A stretch of DNA of 64,000 bases, taken from Clostridium fallax. GTDB lineage: Bacteria > Bacillota > Clostridia > Clostridiales > Clostridiaceae. Below the pieces are notes generated by a model. The model was given only the letters and a program-made list of their open reading frames with translations, ran no database searches and was not told the DNA's origin. Of the stretch, positions 1-7,969 are shown piece by piece. Position numbers and translations under genes: made by a program. The stretch spans positions 1-64,000 of the forward strand of contig NZ_FQVM01000008.1 in assembly GCF_900129365.1 (NCBI RefSeq), read 5' to 3'. Each line of letters opens with the position of its first letter. The stretch's first letter is position 1.

Positions 1-212
1 AATATAAAAATAATTTATAATCCTACAGGTATTAAATGTATAAAAATATATATTTTTTATTCTTAAATATACCAATTATAATAATTATGTTTTTAATTAA
101 GTATATTTTAATGGATGAAACTTTATATGAATATATAAAAATTCATACTAATACTTAAAATGCAAAATAAAAATGTGCTTAATAGTTATTAATACAAATT
201 AAATAAACCTTA

Positions 213-761
213 TTATAAAAAACTTTCATACTGTTCTAATATAAAATTTATGTTTTCTTCTCTATTATCTCCATCCACCTGTATTAATATATAAAGATTA
301 GTTAATATTGTGTATGTTATCTTTTCTATGATTTTACTATATTTATTTATAAGATCCTTATTTATAATATTTTTAATTATATTTTGTAGATTCTCTACTA
401 TATAATTTTCCATTTTCATAAAATCAACATCATTATTATCTACTTCTTTCTTTAAATTTATACCTATTCCTTTTCTTTTTTTTATATCATCATAAAGAAT
501 AGATATTATTTTTTTAAAAATAACCTCTTTGTTAGAATCTTCTATTGAATTTAAATCTCTAAAAGTATAATTCCAGCTTTCCTCAAGAATCTTTAAAAAT
601 ATTGACTTTTTATTAGGGTAGTAATTATATAATGTTCCTACTGCTATACCAGATTTTTTAGCTATAATTTTCATATCTACATTTCTATAGCCTTCATTAT
701 AAAAAAGTTCTTTTGCCTCTTTATAAATTTTCACATCTATATTTTGAAGTATTTTAGGCAA
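213..761 (-). CDS. TetR/AcrR family transcriptional regulator
   Basis: This 182-residue protein has the usual length and layout of TetR repressors. An N-terminal helix-turn-helix lies at about residues 29-48 (MKIIAKKSGIAVGTLYNYYP), followed by a divergent all-helical ligand domain. It is transcribed away from the HAAS/DUF4097 pair that starts at 943. Its own promoter (793-821) carries a 12-bp palindrome over the -10 box, which suggests autoregulation. The ligand and the target genes cannot be read from the sequence; the divergent membrane-protein pair is a possible target. Confidence 0.85.
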   Translation of the reverse strand: MPKILQNIDVKIYKEAKELFYNEGYRNVDMKIIAKKSGIAVGTLYNYYPNKKSIFLKILEESWNYTFRDLNSIEDSNKEVIFKKIISILYDDIKKRKGIGINLKKEVDNNDVDFMKMENYIVENLQNIIKNIINKDLINKYSKIIEKITYTILTNLYILIQVDGDNREENINFILEQYESFL

Positions 762-792
762 TTAATCATCTCCTTAATTTGAATTTATCGGA

Positions 793-821
793 ATTATAAT
801 TCACTATATATGTTTTGTCAA
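793..821 (-). promoter_or_regulatory. Sigma-A promoter of tetR with palindrome on the -10
   Basis: On the minus strand TTGACA (821-816) and TATAAT (798-793) are separated by exactly 17 bases. The perfect palindrome GAATTATAATTC (791-802) overlaps the -10 box and is a plausible TetR operator. ATTACA-N2-TGTAAT (821-834) adjoins the -35. Confidence 0.7.
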
Positions 822-888
822 TTACATTTGTAATCCTTTTTATTTTCTTAATAGTCCTTAATAATTCCTTAAGATTGGCTTTTCACCG

Positions 889-917
889 TTGTCACAAACT
901 ATTTCCATCAATATACT
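889..917 (+). promoter_or_regulatory. Sigma-A promoter of the HAAS/DUF4097 operon
   Basis: TTGTCA (889-894) and TATACT (912-917) are 17 bases apart, followed by a short leader with an AAAGGAG ribosome binding site at about 928-934 and the ATG at 943. Confidence 0.55.
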
Positions 918-942
918 ATAATTATAGAAAGGAGATTTTTAT

Positions 943-1521
943 ATGGGAAAAACCGAATATCTTAACATACTTTATAATGGACTAAGTGATTTTCCTAATG
1001 ATGAAAGAGAAGAAATTCTTTACAAATACAAAGAGTTTTTTGAAATTAATCTTTCTCAAGGGAAAACTGAAGACGAAATAATCTCTGAGTTAGGAGATCC
1101 TTATAAAATAATAAAAGATTATAAATTACAAAGACAAAGTGAAATCAATAATTATGAATCTCAAAAAAAGAAAACTGGTTGTTTTTCTAAATTTATAATT
1201 TTAATTATAGTTTTATTTACTCTTATGCTTTTAGCACCTATATCTTTTGGACTTATTATAATAGTGCCTTTTGTTATTATAATATCTTTATTTTGTTTTT
1301 CATTAGCTTTAGGGATTTCTGGTATAGCATTGGCATTAAATCTATCTATACCTCATTTGTCAATACCTCCATCAATGATGTCCTTGCCATCTTCATCTAT
1401 AATCTTATTTAGTATTGGAACTTTAGCATTAGCCCTACTAGTATGTGTTGCTTTGTTCTATCTAATTAAAGTTATTATAATTGGCATAAAAAAGACAATT
1501 AACTGGATAAGAAATATATAA
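943..1521 (+). CDS. HAAS domain (DUF1700) membrane protein
   Basis: The first ~65 residues form a helical HAAS/DUF1700 domain, with the characteristic acidic run LSDFPNDEREEIL and the helix ending ELGDPYKIIKDY. Hydrophobic membrane segments follow at about residues 80-132 and 150-180. DUF1700 proteins usually lie beside a PadR regulator and a DUF4097 protein and are thought to transmit envelope signals. Here the DUF4097 partner follows directly, but no PadR gene is present and a TetR gene is divergent instead. Biochemical function is unknown. Confidence 0.8.
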   Translation: MGKTEYLNILYNGLSDFPNDEREEILYKYKEFFEINLSQGKTEDEIISELGDPYKIIKDYKLQRQSEINNYESQKKKTGCFSKFIILIIVLFTLMLLAPISFGLIIIVPFVIIISLFCFSLALGISGIALALNLSIPHLSIPPSMMSLPSSSIILFSIGTLALALLVCVALFYLIKVIIIGIKKTINWIRNI

Positions 1522-1538
1522 TAAGGTAGGTGAGACAT

Positions 1539-2510
1539 TTGAAAAAAAAATCTTTCGGCAAAAAATTTACTATAATTCTTTTAATAATTATTATAGTATC
1601 CTATGGGAGTGCTTTTATAATTATAAAAAACTCTAATTTTTCTTTGCAAAATTTTATAAATGATTGTTTGTACAATCCTAATATCCATTTTGGATTTAAC
1701 TCTTATAATAATTATAATAACTCTTATGATTTAAATTTAAATAAAACTCATAATTTAAATGATATTAATACAATTTCCTGTGACTTTCCTCTAGGAAACA
1801 TATCAGTTATTCCTTGGGATGGAAGTGAAGTTAAAGTTACTTTTGATGGACATATTAGATCTAATGAAAATTTAGAAAATATAGATATAAGTTTTTCTAA
1901 GGAAGATTCAACATTAAACATATATTTATTAAAAAACAATAGTAATTTATGGACTCCTGATACCTTGAAAATTTATATTCCTAAAAATTATAACTCTAAC
2001 TTACAGCTTTCTTCATCTACAGGTATTATTAATGTATGTGATTTAAATTATTCCGATTTAAAATTAGATACAATATCTGGGGTTATTAACCTTAAAAATA
2101 TTACTTGCAATAACTTTTCATCTAATAGTGTATCGGGGAATATGCATTATGAAAATTTAACTGTAAAAAATTCAAATATAAATTCTACATCAGGAGATAT
2201 TTACATTGATAATTTTAGTGGAGAATTAAATTCATCAACTGTATCTGGAGCTCTTAATTTAACCTTATCTTCTGTTAAAAATAACATTAAGTTTAATAGC
2301 ACTTCAGGAAATGTATTTATTTATTTTCCTAGTAATTCTTCTATAAAATTTAAATGTTCTACTGTATCAGGTAATATAAGTTATCATTCTCCTACAAAAG
2401 ATGAAAACTTACACAATAAGAGACAATTTAACTATATATTAAATAATGGAGATAATTCCATTGATATATCTACAATGTCTGGTAAAGTAGAATTTAATAC
2501 AACTAATTAA
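1539..2510 (+). CDS. DUF4097 family beta-strand repeat protein, membrane anchored
   Basis: A single N-terminal membrane segment (about residues 10-30) is followed by an extracytoplasmic region of repeated short strands with TxSGxI/VSGxL motifs, typical of DUF4097 (adhesin-like beta-solenoid). I place the start at TTG 1539 (LKKKSFGKK) because AAGGTAGGTGAG lies just upstream. The in-frame GTG at 1530 would overlap that ribosome binding site. It follows the HAAS gene by 17 bases and is almost certainly co-transcribed. The role is unknown, probably an envelope sensor or structural protein. Confidence 0.8.
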   Translation: MKKKSFGKKFTIILLIIIIVSYGSAFIIIKNSNFSLQNFINDCLYNPNIHFGFNSYNNYNNSYDLNLNKTHNLNDINTISCDFPLGNISVIPWDGSEVKVTFDGHIRSNENLENIDISFSKEDSTLNIYLLKNNSNLWTPDTLKIYIPKNYNSNLQLSSSTGIINVCDLNYSDLKLDTISGVINLKNITCNNFSSNSVSGNMHYENLTVKNSNINSTSGDIYIDNFSGELNSSTVSGALNLTLSSVKNNIKFNSTSGNVFIYFPSNSSIKFKCSTVSGNISYHSPTKDENLHNKRQFNYILNNGDNSIDISTMSGKVEFNTTN

Positions 2511-2653
2511 CATTTTAATTTATAACCTTTTAACGTATTATAAGAAGATTTTTATTACAAAGTTCTTCTTATGATATACAAAAGCATTAATAAATCTAAT
2601 ATCTTATGTAATTATATAAAGTAATTTAATTATGATTATTAATAAATCTAAAT

Positions 2654-2695
2654 AAAAAGTATCCACTAGTAATATATTACTAGTGGATACTTTTT
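2654..2695. terminator. Bidirectional rho-independent terminator
   Basis: A perfect 20-bp stem, AAAAAGTATCCACTAGTAAT and its complement around a 2-base loop, is flanked by A and T runs. It sits between the convergent DUF4097 and symporter genes and can serve both. Confidence 0.85.
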
Positions 2696-2729
2696 ATTTC
2701 CGTATAGATTTTTAAATATCCATATACTT

Positions 2730-4016
2730 TTAAGCTACTATTAAATCTTCATCATCATTGTCATCATTTGAATAATATACATTAGTATCTAAATCATCTT
2801 CTGATTTTGCAATTATAGCTGTACAAATTGCATCTCCTGTTATATTAGTTGTAGTTCTAAACATATCTACTATTCTATCTACACTTAAAACTAAAGCAAC
2901 ACCTTCCATTGGTAAACCAACTTGTTGTAATACCATAGTAAGCATTACTACCCCTGCACTAGGAACCCCTGCTGTACCTATAGATGCTAGTGTAGCAGTT
3001 AATATAACCATAAGTTGTTGATGAAATGTTAAATCAATGCCAAAAACTTGTGCAATAAACATAACAGCAACTCCTTGCATTATAGCAGTACCATCCATAT
3101 TAATAGTTGCCCCTAATGGTATTGTAAAGGATGAAATTTTTTCAGATACACCTAATTTTTGATTACAAGTTTCTATATTTACAGGTATTGTAGCATTACT
3201 ACTTGATGTAGAGAAAGCTAATAACATAACACTCCAAAATTTCTTAAAGAATACTATTGGACTTAATCTTGTGAATGTTTTTAAAGCTCCACCATAAATA
3301 ACAAATGTGTGTATAAATAGTCCAACTACAACTACTGCAACATATTTAAATAATGATAAAAGTATTGAAGTTCCTTGAGAAATTATAACCTGTGATATTA
3401 GCGCAAATACTCCTATTGGAGCCGCCTTCATTATTAAATCAATTATTTTTAATAAAACTGAGTTTACATTATCAAAAAATTCTACAACTGGTTTAGCCTT
3501 TTCGCCAACTAAAGTTGCTGCTACTCCAAATAATATAGCAAAGAATATTATTTGAAGCATATCTCCCTTTACCAAAGCTTCTATAGGATTTGTAGGTATT
3601 ATATTTGTGAATATATCCATTATAAATGGTGCTTTTGCCGCTTCTACTGTAGATGCTCCATTTATGATAGCTTGTCCTTCAAATCCTGCACCAGGTTTTA
3701 AAATATTTCCTAAAAATAATGCTACTGTTACAGCAAATGCTGTTGTTGTCATATAAAATAAAATAGTTTTTCCACCTATTCTACCTAATTTTTTTATATC
3801 TCCTATACTAGCAGTTCCTACTATTAATGAACAAAGAACTAAAGGTATAACTACCATTTTTATTGCCCTTAAGAACATATTTCCTAAAGGAGCTAATCCC
3901 CATTTTATCAATTCATTATTTACATTAGTTGGAACTAACTTATTTAAAATTAATCCAAAGATTATTCCAAGTATTAATGCAACTAGAATCTTTAATGTTC
4001 CATTTATCTTTTTCAT
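2730..4016 (-). CDS. Dicarboxylate/amino acid:cation symporter (DAACS family)
   Basis: A protein of about 428 residues with 8 membrane helices plus the two re-entrant hairpins of the GltPh/DctA family. The signatures SSSNATIPVN (hairpin 1) and TINMDGTAIMQG (NMDGT helix 7) are intact. Such carriers import glutamate, aspartate, serine or C4-dicarboxylates with Na+ or H+; the substrate is not predictable here. I choose ATG 4016 (MKKINGTLKI) because AGAGGTGGAG precedes it; an upstream in-frame ATG at 4037 would encode MHERGGV before it. The C-terminus is a very acidic tail. A terminator-like hairpin lies in its leader (4134-4166). Confidence 0.9.
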   Translation of the reverse strand: MKKINGTLKILVALILGIIFGLILNKLVPTNVNNELIKWGLAPLGNMFLRAIKMVVIPLVLCSLIVGTASIGDIKKLGRIGGKTILFYMTTTAFAVTVALFLGNILKPGAGFEGQAIINGASTVEAAKAPFIMDIFTNIIPTNPIEALVKGDMLQIIFFAILFGVAATLVGEKAKPVVEFFDNVNSVLLKIIDLIMKAAPIGVFALISQVIISQGTSILLSLFKYVAVVVVGLFIHTFVIYGGALKTFTRLSPIVFFKKFWSVMLLAFSTSSSNATIPVNIETCNQKLGVSEKISSFTIPLGATINMDGTAIMQGVAVMFIAQVFGIDLTFHQQLMVILTATLASIGTAGVPSAGVVMLTMVLQQVGLPMEGVALVLSVDRIVDMFRTTTNITGDAICTAIIAKSEDDLDTNVYYSNDDNDDEDLIVA

Positions 4017-4313
4017 TACTCCACCTCTTTCGTGCAAGTTTTTCTATATTTATAATTCATGTAAAAATTATTATCTTATTTACATTCTTTATTTTAAGTG
4101 ATTTTAAATAGTTTTTCAATAGCTTTTATAAAAAAATGCAAGTTTTTTATTAAAAAACTTGCATTTATCACTTATTTGCCTTATTCTTCTAAACTTTTAT
4201 TCATAATTTTCCTATTAAATAATTAAAAATATATAAATATGTTATTAACTTAATTTAAAGATAAATTATTGTTGTATAATTAAGATAATATAGTTATTTA
4301 AGGAGGCTTAAAA
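4017..4313. other. Divergent intergenic region with leader hairpin
   Basis: This AT-rich spacer separates the divergent symporter and phosphodiesterase genes. It holds the hairpin at 4134-4166 and a TATAAT at 4275-4280 that may be the -10 of the plus-strand gene; no good -35 accompanies it. Confidence 0.5.
4134..4166 (-). terminator. Terminator-like hairpin upstream of the symporter
   Basis: AAATGCAAGTTTTTT pairs with its complement around a short loop. On the minus strand it is followed by a T-run, as in an intrinsic terminator. It lies about 120 bases upstream of the symporter start, not behind any gene, so it would act as a leader attenuator or end a small RNA. Confidence 0.55.
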
Positions 4314-5597
4314 ATGGATAATGAATGTTGCATATTAATTTCTTTAGATGCTGTAGGAAAAAAAGACTATAACTGCATAAAAGATCTCCCTAACTTTAAA
4401 TTTTTAATGGAAAATGGGTCTTATTCTTTTGATGTTAAAAGTATATATCCTACACTTACTTATCCTGCTCATGCCACTATAGTTACAGGAAAATATCCTA
4501 AAAATCATGGTATTATAAATAACTTTTTAACAGAACCAGAAAAAGAAAAAGCTGATTGGTATTGGTTTAGAAATTATATAAAAGGTGATACTATTTATGA
4601 TTTGGTAAAACAATCTGGAAGAATTACCGCATCTATTTTATGGCCTGTTACTGCTAAAGCTAATATTGATTATAATATGCCTGAAATTCTTCCTCATAAA
4701 AAATGGCAAAATCAAATAATTGTATCTCTTTTAAATGGTAGTAAATATTTTCAATTTGATATGAATAGAAGATATGGTTATATGAGAGAGGGCATAAAGC
4801 AACCTAATTTAGATAATTTTTCTATGGCTTGCACTTTAGATGTAATAAAAAGATATAAACCAGATTTAGTTATGGTTCATTTAACAGATGTGGATTCATT
4901 TGCTCATAAATATGGTAGAGATTCTTCTGAAATCAATAAAGCTCTTTCAAGGCACGATGAAAGATTAGGTGTCCTATTAAGACTCTTAAAGGAAAAAGAA
5001 ATGATGAAGAAAACAAATATTATAGTTTTAGGAGATCATAGCTTTAAAGATGTAAATAAAGTTGTAAAGCTTAATAAGCTTTTTTTAAAAAATAACCTTT
5101 TAGAAGTCAATGAAAAAAATTTAATCACTAATTGGAAAGTATATATGAATACTTGTGATGGTTCTTGTTATATATATCTTAATAAAGAAGAAAAAAATAA
5201 TAGTACCCTAAAAAACAAAGTAAAAAATTTAATTTTGGATTATTCTAAGAAAAATAACAATTTTATAGAAAGATTATTAACTAGTGAAGAAGCTGCTTCT
5301 TTTGGAGCAGATCCAAATTGTACTTTTATGCTAGAAGCTAACGAAGGTTATTATTTTTTAACTGATTTAGACGGAGATATAATTCAAGATGTAGGAAGCA
5401 CTTATGATAAAGGTACTCACGGATACTGTCCCAATAAAAAGGATTATGAAACTTTCTTTATGGCAGTAGGACCATCTATTAAGAAAAACTTTAGTATCGG
5501 CACCATGAATTTAGTAGATATAGCACCAACTTTAAGTAAAATATTAAATATCCATCTTAAAGATACAGATGGAAAAGCTATTAATATATTTAAATAA
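4314..5597 (+). CDS. Alkaline phosphatase superfamily protein, nucleotide pyrophosphatase/phosphodiesterase-like
   Basis: The protein carries the AlkP/NPP metal-site motifs in order: Asp12 in SLDAVG, the nucleophile Thr49 in PTLTYPAHATIVTGKYPKNHG, HLTDVDSFAHKYG, LGDHSF and THGYCP near the C-terminus. This is the type I phosphodiesterase/nucleotide pyrophosphatase pattern. There is no signal peptide, so it is probably cytoplasmic. At 427 residues it has the normal bacterial length. Substrate is unknown (phosphodiester or phosphomonoester). AAGGAGG precedes the ATG, and a strong terminator follows immediately. Confidence 0.85.
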   Translation: MDNECCILISLDAVGKKDYNCIKDLPNFKFLMENGSYSFDVKSIYPTLTYPAHATIVTGKYPKNHGIINNFLTEPEKEKADWYWFRNYIKGDTIYDLVKQSGRITASILWPVTAKANIDYNMPEILPHKKWQNQIIVSLLNGSKYFQFDMNRRYGYMREGIKQPNLDNFSMACTLDVIKRYKPDLVMVHLTDVDSFAHKYGRDSSEINKALSRHDERLGVLLRLLKEKEMMKKTNIIVLGDHSFKDVNKVVKLNKLFLKNNLLEVNEKNLITNWKVYMNTCDGSCYIYLNKEEKNNSTLKNKVKNLILDYSKKNNNFIERLLTSEEAASFGADPNCTFMLEANEGYYFLTDLDGDIIQDVGSTYDKGTHGYCPNKKDYETFFMAVGPSIKKNFSIGTMNLVDIAPTLSKILNIHLKDTDGKAINIFK

Positions 5598-5598
5598 T

Positions 5599-5627
5599 AA
5601 AGGATTCCGATAGGAATCCTTTATTAT
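5599..5627 (+). terminator. Rho-independent terminator of the phosphodiesterase gene
   Basis: AAAGGATTCC pairs with GGAATCCTTT around CGATA, followed by TATTATTT, two bases after the stop codon. Confidence 0.85.
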
Positions 5628-5955
5628 TTAAATATAAGTTTTAACTTTTTTCTATAGATTTAATAAAATAATAATATTTTAAAATTTATAAATTTTATTA
5701 TTAGTCTTTACAGGCTATTCTCTTTAAAATTTTATACAAAAAGTGTATTATTCACAGTTAACAATATATTAACAAATAATTATTATTTTTTAATATAATC
5801 TAAGCTTTACTTAATCTTTGGATATAATATAAAGCTATTTTAATATATCTATTATATTTGCCTATTTTTTAACTTAGAGTTTTATTTTGTATTGCCCTAT
5901 AATTTACTTAACAAGATAAATATAGTAAATATTTATTTATAGAGGAGTGATTGTT
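5628..5955 (+). other. AT-rich leader region of the rubrerythrin gene
   Basis: About 330 bases without a coding region. It presumably holds the rubrerythrin promoter, but no convincing -35/-10 pair or PerR box stands out. The last bases carry the GAGGAG ribosome binding site (5942-5947). Confidence 0.4.
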
Positions 5956-6543
5956 ATGAAATCTTTAATAGGTACTGAAACAGCCAAAAATCTTTTAAAA
6001 TCTTTTGCAGGTGAAAGCCAAGCTAGAATGAGATATACATATTTTGCAAGCACAGCTAAAAAAGAAGGATATGTACAAATATCAGAGATATTTACTGAAA
6101 CAGCTAATAACGAAAAAGAACATGCTAAATTATTTTATAAATATTTAAGCTTAGATTTTGATGATAAAGGTATAGAAATATGTGCTTCTTATCCTGTATC
6201 CTTGCATGATAGCACAGCTAAAAATTTAAAAGCTGCTGCTGAAGGAGAGCATGAGGAATTTAGTGTTTTATATCCTACTTTCGCTAAAGTTGCTAGAGAG
6301 GAAGGATTCCCTGAAATAGCTCATACTTTTGAAGAAGTTGCTAAAGTTGAAAATAGACATGAAATTAGATATAGAAAACTTTTAGCTAATATAGAAAATA
6401 ACAAAGTCTTTAAAAAAGAGGAAAACACTCTTTGGAAATGCTTGAATTGTGGATATATATATGAAGGAACAGAAGCTCCTGAATTCTGTCCTTGTTGCCA
6501 TCATCCACAAGGATATTTCGAAGTATTTTGTGAGAATTATTAA
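5956..6543 (+). CDS. Rubrerythrin
   Basis: An N-terminal ferritin-like di-iron domain (motifs GESQARMRYTYFA, NNEKEHAKLFYKYL, EGEHEEF and VENRHEIRY) is joined to a C-terminal rubredoxin domain with CLNCGYIYEG and CPCCHHPQGYFE. Rubrerythrin reduces hydrogen peroxide in anaerobes using electrons from NADH via rubredoxin. I choose ATG 5956, which is 8 bases behind GAGGAG; an in-frame GTG at 5947 overlaps that site. The gene is monocistronic, ended by a hairpin at 6549-6587. Confidence 0.93.
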   Translation: MKSLIGTETAKNLLKSFAGESQARMRYTYFASTAKKEGYVQISEIFTETANNEKEHAKLFYKYLSLDFDDKGIEICASYPVSLHDSTAKNLKAAAEGEHEEFSVLYPTFAKVAREEGFPEIAHTFEEVAKVENRHEIRYRKLLANIENNKVFKKEENTLWKCLNCGYIYEGTEAPEFCPCCHHPQGYFEVFCENY

Positions 6544-6548
6544 TAAAT

Positions 6549-6587
6549 AAAAAATCAGTTAGGAATTTTCCTAACTGATTTTTTATT
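6549..6587. terminator. Bidirectional terminator
   Basis: CAGTTAGGAA pairs with TTCCTAACTG, flanked by A- and T-runs, between the convergent rubrerythrin and TraX-like genes. Confidence 0.85.
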
Positions 6588-6608
6588 TAATGATGTTAAT
6601 CTATAAAA

Positions 6609-7487
6609 TTATTTAATCATATAATAGTTTATTATATATAATATCCATATATGTACTGGGTAAAATACATAAAATATATATCTATAATCCTTACCCTTTT
6701 TATCATTATAAAGATAAATGAATACTAAAGCAAATATCATCATCCACTGAGGACGTTCAATTAATTGAGCATTAGTTAAGCCAAGCATAAAGCTTGCTGA
6801 AAGACCTGCATAAGCAAGATATTGCATACGCTTTCTATCTCTAAACAAATAAAAAATAATTGTCATAAGTGGAGCTATAGCCATTCCTTCTGTTCTATAT
6901 GATAACATTAAAGCTAAAATAAAAAACCATAATCCCTTAACAGGTTTTCCCTCTTTATATTGTTCATATCCCTTTATCATTATTAAAGATAGTGCCATAG
7001 ATAAGAATATATTATTGTATAAAAAGAATTTTCCCGGAAACATTTTTTGTATGTATACATCTGCTAATATTATTAGAATAGCTCCTGTAACCGCTACCCC
7101 ACTACTTAAATTTTTAATTTTATAAGTTATTATTGTATATATTGCAATTCCAATAATTATGGCTAAAGTTATCCAATAGTAATTAGTATTTTGTATATTT
7201 ATTTGTCCTACTCCTAATACTTTACCTTCATTAACTATTTTAGGGAAAACAAAAGCTAATATAGTATTTCCTATAAACATTATCTCTGCTGCAATTAACA
7301 TTCTCTTTATGTAATTTTCCTTACTTCTAGTATGTAAAAATCCATCTACTAGTAAATAGAAAAATACTGGAGCAACAACTCTACCTATCCAATGAAACCA
7401 AATAGGAGCTCCTGGTATAAAAGAGGATATGTGATCTAAAAGCATAAAAATTAACATCAATATCTTTAGTTGAAATCTGTTTATCAT
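6609..7487 (-). CDS. TraX family membrane protein
   Basis: About 292 residues with roughly eight hydrophobic segments. The N-terminus has the TraX-family pattern of a first helix followed by LDHIS and then FHWIGRVVAPVFFYLLVDGF. TraX of the F plasmid acetylates pilin, but chromosomal Firmicute homologues have no pilus and their substrate is unknown. No conjugation genes occur nearby, so a conjugal role is unlikely. ATG 7487 is preferred because TTGAGGTG just before it is its ribosome binding site. Confidence 0.8.
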   Translation of the reverse strand: MINRFQLKILMLIFMLLDHISSFIPGAPIWFHWIGRVVAPVFFYLLVDGFLHTRSKENYIKRMLIAAEIMFIGNTILAFVFPKIVNEGKVLGVGQINIQNTNYYWITLAIIIGIAIYTIITYKIKNLSSGVAVTGAILIILADVYIQKMFPGKFFLYNNIFLSMALSLIMIKGYEQYKEGKPVKGLWFFILALMLSYRTEGMAIAPLMTIIFYLFRDRKRMQYLAYAGLSASFMLGLTNAQLIERPQWMMIFALVFIYLYNDKKGKDYRYIFYVFYPVHIWILYIINYYMIK

Positions 7488-7570
7488 AATGCACCTCAAT
7501 ATTATTTTATTCTCATATTATATCATAGGATTTAAAAGCTTTACACCTTGATTTTTCTTTTAAAGATATA

Positions 7571-7608
7571 TTAGAAGAGTTTATTAAAAATTTAATAAAC
7601 TCTTCTAA
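7571..7608 (-). terminator. Terminator hairpin behind the ArsC-like gene
   Basis: A perfect 18-bp stem (7571-7588 with 7591-7608) lies just after the stop of the gene at 7623-7964. The T-run after it is weak, so it may act in both directions or as an RNA 3' end stabiliser. Confidence 0.65.
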
Positions 7609-7622
7609 TATAAAATAAAAAA

Positions 7623-7964
7623 TTACTCCCAAGTTTTCCAAACATCCGGTTCATATCCTATAGTAGCATTTTTTCCATTACGAACTATAGGGGTTTTACT
7701 TAATAATGGATTATTTAGTAATATTTCTTCTCTCATCTGATTGCTTCTTATATGCTCTATATTTAATTTTTTATATTCTTTAGATTTATCATCTATAATG
7801 TTATTGATATTTCCTACTGATAATCTTATAGATTCTAATTCTCTTTTACTAATGCCTTTAACAGTTAAATCTATAAACTGATATTTTATTTTTCTTTCCT
7901 TAAAATATCTTTCAGCTTTTTTAGTATCAAAACATTTTTTAATTCCAAATATCTGTATATTCAT
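7623..7964 (-). CDS. ArsC/Spx family protein (arsenate reductase-like)
   Basis: A 113-residue thioredoxin-fold protein with a single N-terminal redox Cys in IKKCFDTKKAERYF, and a C-terminal SKTPIVRNGKNATIGY resembling the ArsC/YffB/Spx loop. It lacks the CxxC of true Spx. Family members reduce arsenate or act as glutathione- or thiol-dependent reductases; activity here is unproven. It starts 5 bases after the MATE gene, its ribosome binding site lying in the end of that gene, so the two are co-transcribed. Confidence 0.8.
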   Translation of the reverse strand: MNIQIFGIKKCFDTKKAERYFKERKIKYQFIDLTVKGISKRELESIRLSVGNINNIIDDKSKEYKKLNIEHIRSNQMREEILLNNPLLSKTPIVRNGKNATIGYEPDVWKTWE

Positions 7965-7969
7965 AATTG

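Noticed and set aside
1748..1939. Minus-strand open frame of 63 codons inside the DUF4097 gene
   Set aside because: It is a shadow of a well-supported gene on the other strand, without ribosome binding site or family features.
6609..7487. TraX-like gene as a sign of a conjugative element
   Set aside because: No other transfer, integrase or replication genes are near, and TraX family proteins are common on Firmicute chromosomes.
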